From contig NEEC01000016.1 in NCBI GenBank assembly GCA_002189035.1, positions 1-64,000 of the forward strand: DNA of 64,000 bases. The letters run 5' to 3'. The stretch is from Utricularia gibba (taxonomy: Eukaryota; Streptophyta; Magnoliopsida; Lamiales; Lentibulariaceae). Under the pieces are notes generated by a model. It was not told where the DNA came from. It did no database searches and saw only the letters and a list, made by a program, of their open reading frames with translations. The translations under genes and the position numbers were made by a program. Positions 61,195 to 64,000 of this stretch are shown one piece after another. Numbering within the stretch: the first letter of the stretch is position 1; every line of letters begins with the position of its first letter.

Positions 61195-63277
61195 AAACGC
61201 ATGAGAATGCCGCGAAATTCAAGATTTTGACATATATTAACGAATCACGCGTGTTTCGCAAGGAGAATAATTTTCGCATAAAAACGAGCAAAGGAGTCGT
61301 CCCCAATGGCTAGACCATTTTGTGACACCATTGAAGGCTTAATAAGGCCATCCTTCGAGCTTCGAACTTTCCTCGGATGGGCAAAACACGAAAAACGACG
61401 TCTCAGAATGAGCTTCGAAACGGTATGCTGTGTGTCGCGTGACTCTAAACGGTTTGGGATGTGGCGTCAATGGCGAAGGCTGCGCGAGGCCACCCCTTGG
61501 TGTAGGAATCCCAGGGCCCGAGCACACGAGAAACGCATGAGAATGCCGCGAAATTCAAGATTTTGACATATATTAACGAATCACGCGTGTTTCGCAAGCC
61601 GAGAAATTTTCGCATAAAAACGAGCAAAGAGTCGCAACGTCCCCAATGGCTAGGCCATTTTGTGACACCATTCAAGGCTTATAGGGCCATCCGTCGAGCT
61701 TCGAACTTTCCTCGGATGGGCGAACTCCCAACACGAAAAACGACCGTCTCGAATGAGCTTCGAAACGGTATGCTGTGTGTCGCGTGACTCTAAACGGTTT
61801 GGACGATGTGGTCAATGGCGAAGGCTGCGCGAGGCCACCCTTGGTGTAGGAATTCCCAGGGCCCGAGCACACCCGTAGAAACGCATGAGAATGCCGCGAA
61901 ATTCAAGATTTTGACATATATTAACGAATCACGCGTTTCGCAAGCCGAGAATTTTTCGCATAAAAACGAGCAAAGGAGTCGCAACGTCCCCAATGGCTAG
62001 ACCATTTTGTGACACCATTCAAGGCTAATATAGGCCATCCGTCGAGCTTCGAACTTTCCTCGGATGGGCGACTCCCAACACGAAAAACGACGTCTCAGAA
62101 TGAGCTTCGAAACGGTATGCTGTGTGTCGCGTGACTCTAAACGGTTTGGACGATGTGGCGTCAATGGCGAAGGCTGCGCGAGGCCACCCCTTGGTGTAGG
62201 AATTCCCAGGGCCCGAGCACACTCGGAGAAACGCATGAGAATGCCGCGAAATTCAAGATTTTGACATATATTAACGAATCACGCGTGTTTCGCAAGCCGA
62301 GAATAATTTTCGCATAAAAACGAGCAAAGGAGTCGCGTGTCCCCAATGGCTAGACCATTTTGTGACACCATTGAAGGCTATATAGGCCATCCTTCGAGCT
62401 TCGAACTTTCCTCGGATGGGCAACTCCCAACACGAAAAACGACCGTCTCAGAATGAGCTTCGAAACGGTATGCTGTGTGTCGCGTGACTCTAAACGGTTT
62501 GGACGATGTGGCGTCAATGGCGAAGGCTGCGCGAGGCCACCCCTTAATGTAGGAATTCCCAGGGCCCGAGCACACTCGGAGAAACGCATGAGAATGCCGC
62601 GAAATTCAAGATTTTGACATATATTAACGAATCACGCGTGTTTCGCAATCCGAGAATAATTTTCGCATAAAAACGAGCAAAGGAGTCGCAACGTCCCCAA
62701 TGGCTAGACCATTTTGTGACACCATTCAAGGCTTATATAGGCCATCCTTCGAGCTTCGAACTTTCCTCGGATGGGCAAGCTCCCAACACGAAAAACGACC
62801 GTCTCAGAATGAGCTTCGAAACGGTATGCTGTGTGTCGCGTGACTCTAAACGGTTTGGACGATGTGGCGTCAATGGCGAAGGCTGCGCGAGGCCACCCCT
62901 TGGTGTAGGAAGTCCCAGGGCCCGAGCACACCGAGAAACGCATGAGAATGCCGCGAAATTCAAGATTTTGACATATATTAACGAATCACGCGTGTTTCGC
63001 AAGCCGAGAATTTTTTCGCATAAAAACGAGCAAAGGAGTCGCAACGTCCCCAATGGCTAGGCCATTTTGTGACACCATTGAAGGCTATATATAGGCCATC
63101 CATAAAAACGTCGAGCTTCGAACTTTCCTCGGATGGGCGAACTCCCAACACGAAAACGACGTCTCGGACTTCGAAACGGTATGCTGTGTGTCGCGTGACT
63201 CTAAACGGTTTGGACGATGTGGCGTCAATGGCGAAGGCTGCGCGAGGCCACCCCTTAATGTAGGAATCCCATCGGAG

Positions 63278-63655
63278 AAACGCATGAGAATGCCGCGAAA
63301 TTCAAGATTTTGACATATATTAACGAATCACGCGTGTTTCGCAAGCCGAGAAAAATTTTCGCATAAAAACGAGCAAAGGAGTCGCAACGTCCCCAATGGC
63401 TAGACCATTTTGTGACACCATTGGCGTCAAGGCTGCGCGAGGCCACCCCTAATATAGGGCCATCCGTCGAGCTTCGAACTTTCCTCGGATGGGCGAACTC
63501 CCAACGAAAAACGATCCGTCTCGAGAATGAGCTTCGAAACGGTATGCTGTGTGTCGCGTGACTCTAAACGGTTTGGACGATGTGGCGTCAATGGCGAAGG
63601 CTGCGCGAGGCCACCCCTTGGTGTAGGAATCCCAGGGGCCCGAGCACACCCGTAG
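63278..63655. repeat. 378-bp monomer with inserted core fragment
   Basis: Between GACACCATT and AATATAGGGCC the bases GGCGTCAAGGCTGCGCGAGG and CCACCCCT (63423-63450) replace the usual GAAGGCT. They are a copy of the GCGTCAATGGCGAAGGCTGC core region placed about 160 bases out of register. Confidence 0.8.
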
Positions 63656-64000
63656 AAACGCATGAGAATGCCGCGAAATTCAAGATTTTGACATATATTA
63701 ACGAATCACGCGTGTTTCGCAAGCCGAGAAAATTTTCGCATAAAAACGAGCAAAGGAGTCGCAACGTCCCCAATGGCTAGACCATTTTGTGACACCATTG
63801 AAGGCTAATATAAGGCCATCCTTCGAGCTTCGAACTTTCCTCGGATGGGCTAGAACTCCCAACACGAAAAACGACCGTCTCGAATGAGCTTCGAAACGGT
63901 ATGCTGTGTGTCGCGTGACTCTAAACGGTTTGGACGATGTGGCGTCAATGGCGAAGGCTGCGCGAGGCCACCCCTTGGTGTAGGAAGTTCCCAGGGCCCG
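63656..64000. repeat. Last monomer, cut by the right window edge
   Basis: It is canonical up to GGGCCCG at the edge, with TAATATAAGG/CCTTCG, an extra TA in GGGCTAGAACTCCC near 63848, and GAAGTTCCC, which carries both class bases of the tail (G and T) side by side. Confidence 0.85.

Larger units (their letters stand above)
58226..63655. repeat. Irregular terminal block with out-of-register insertions
   Basis: Monomer starts are 58226, 58581, 58894, 59273, 59634, 59988, 60330, 60629, 60953, 61195, 61531, 61879, 62229, 62582, 62936 and 63278. Lengths range from 242 to 379 bp and no HOR order is clear. Several monomers contain 8-30 base fragments copied from other parts of the monomer: near 58651, 58735-58860, 58965, 59072, 59440, 63102 and 63424. 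The stretch 60180-61200 is rich in 5-100 base deletions. Confidence 0.8.
1..64000. repeat. Satellite DNA array, ~354 bp monomer, head-to-tail, fills the window
   Basis: Blocks such as AAACGCATGAGAATGCCGCG, CACGCGTGTTTCGCAA, CTTCGAACTTTCCTCGGATG and GCGAAGGCTGCGCGAGGCCA recur every ~354 bp from one end of the window to the other, always in the same order and orientation. I count about 182 monomer starts, taking AAACGCATG as the start. Most monomers are 345-358 bp; the clear outliers run from 233 to 454 bp. No inverted monomer, no unrelated insertion longer than about 150 bp and no telomere-type repeat was found. Known for such arrays: they form constitutive heterochromatin and evolve by unequal exchange and conversion. 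Inferred: plant origin, probably a grass, because the length and composition resemble rice TrsA/Os48-type subtelomeric satellites. The family name is recalled and unverified. The array continues past both edges. Confidence 0.98.

Noticed and set aside
1-64000. CRISPR-like array (regular repeats)
   Set aside because: The repeat is ~354 bp with no short conserved repeat alternating with unique spacers, and no cas genes are present. It is a tandem satellite.
1-64000. Telomeric repeats marking a chromosome end
   Set aside because: CTAAAC occurs once per monomer within GACTCTAAACGG, but there is no TTTAGGG-type tandem tract.
1-64000. 5S rDNA or another tandem gene cluster
   Set aside because: The period is plausible for 5S units, but I recognise no 5S internal control region or RNA gene in the monomer.

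Overview
The whole 64 kb window is one uninterrupted head-to-tail satellite DNA array. I count about 182 monomer starts, all in the same orientation, with a period near 354-355 bp. I see no protein-coding gene, RNA gene, transposon, CRISPR array or telomeric repeat tract. The array runs off both ends of the window, so neither edge is seen. Every open frame of 60-300 codons is the same few satellite frames read again and again, and I treat all of them as non-coding.

Organism: a eukaryote, most likely a plant. Long tandem arrays with a period of two nucleosomes (about 2 x 177 bp) are typical of plant heterochromatin. The period and the CpG-rich composition recall the ~355 bp subtelomeric satellites of grasses, for example the TrsA/Os48 family of rice. 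That family name is recalled knowledge and could not be checked here, so it is a hypothesis. Centromeric, subtelomeric or knob location cannot be told from the sequence.

Layout. Monomers differ at about ten diagnostic windows, and reading these monomer by monomer reveals higher-order repeats (HORs). (1) 461-9264: a 10-monomer HOR of about 3.53 kb, two full copies and half of a third. (2) 9265-11383: transition. (3) 11384-19179: a 22-monomer block of 7,796 bp. (4) 19180-31104 and 31105-43138: two consecutive copies of a 34-monomer HOR (11,925 and 12,034 bp) that matches the 22-mer in its first 18-19 positions and carries extra, internally duplicated monomers. (5) 43139-44060: the start of a third copy, which then breaks. 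(6) 44061-48500: an island of chimeric, truncated and strongly diverged monomers. (7) 48500-49770: HOR positions 31-34 resume. (8) 49771-56471: amplification of only the first four HOR positions as a ~1.41 kb 4-mer. (9) 56472-64000: loosely ordered, then increasingly irregular monomers with short out-of-register insertions.

Two points deserve most attention. One is the nested 4-mer / 22-mer / 34-mer history with a diverged island inside it. The other is that most 1-2 base deletions fall exactly at the bases that distinguish monomer classes. That pattern looks like consensus drop-out between near-identical copies in the assembly, and it should be tested before the indels are read as biology.
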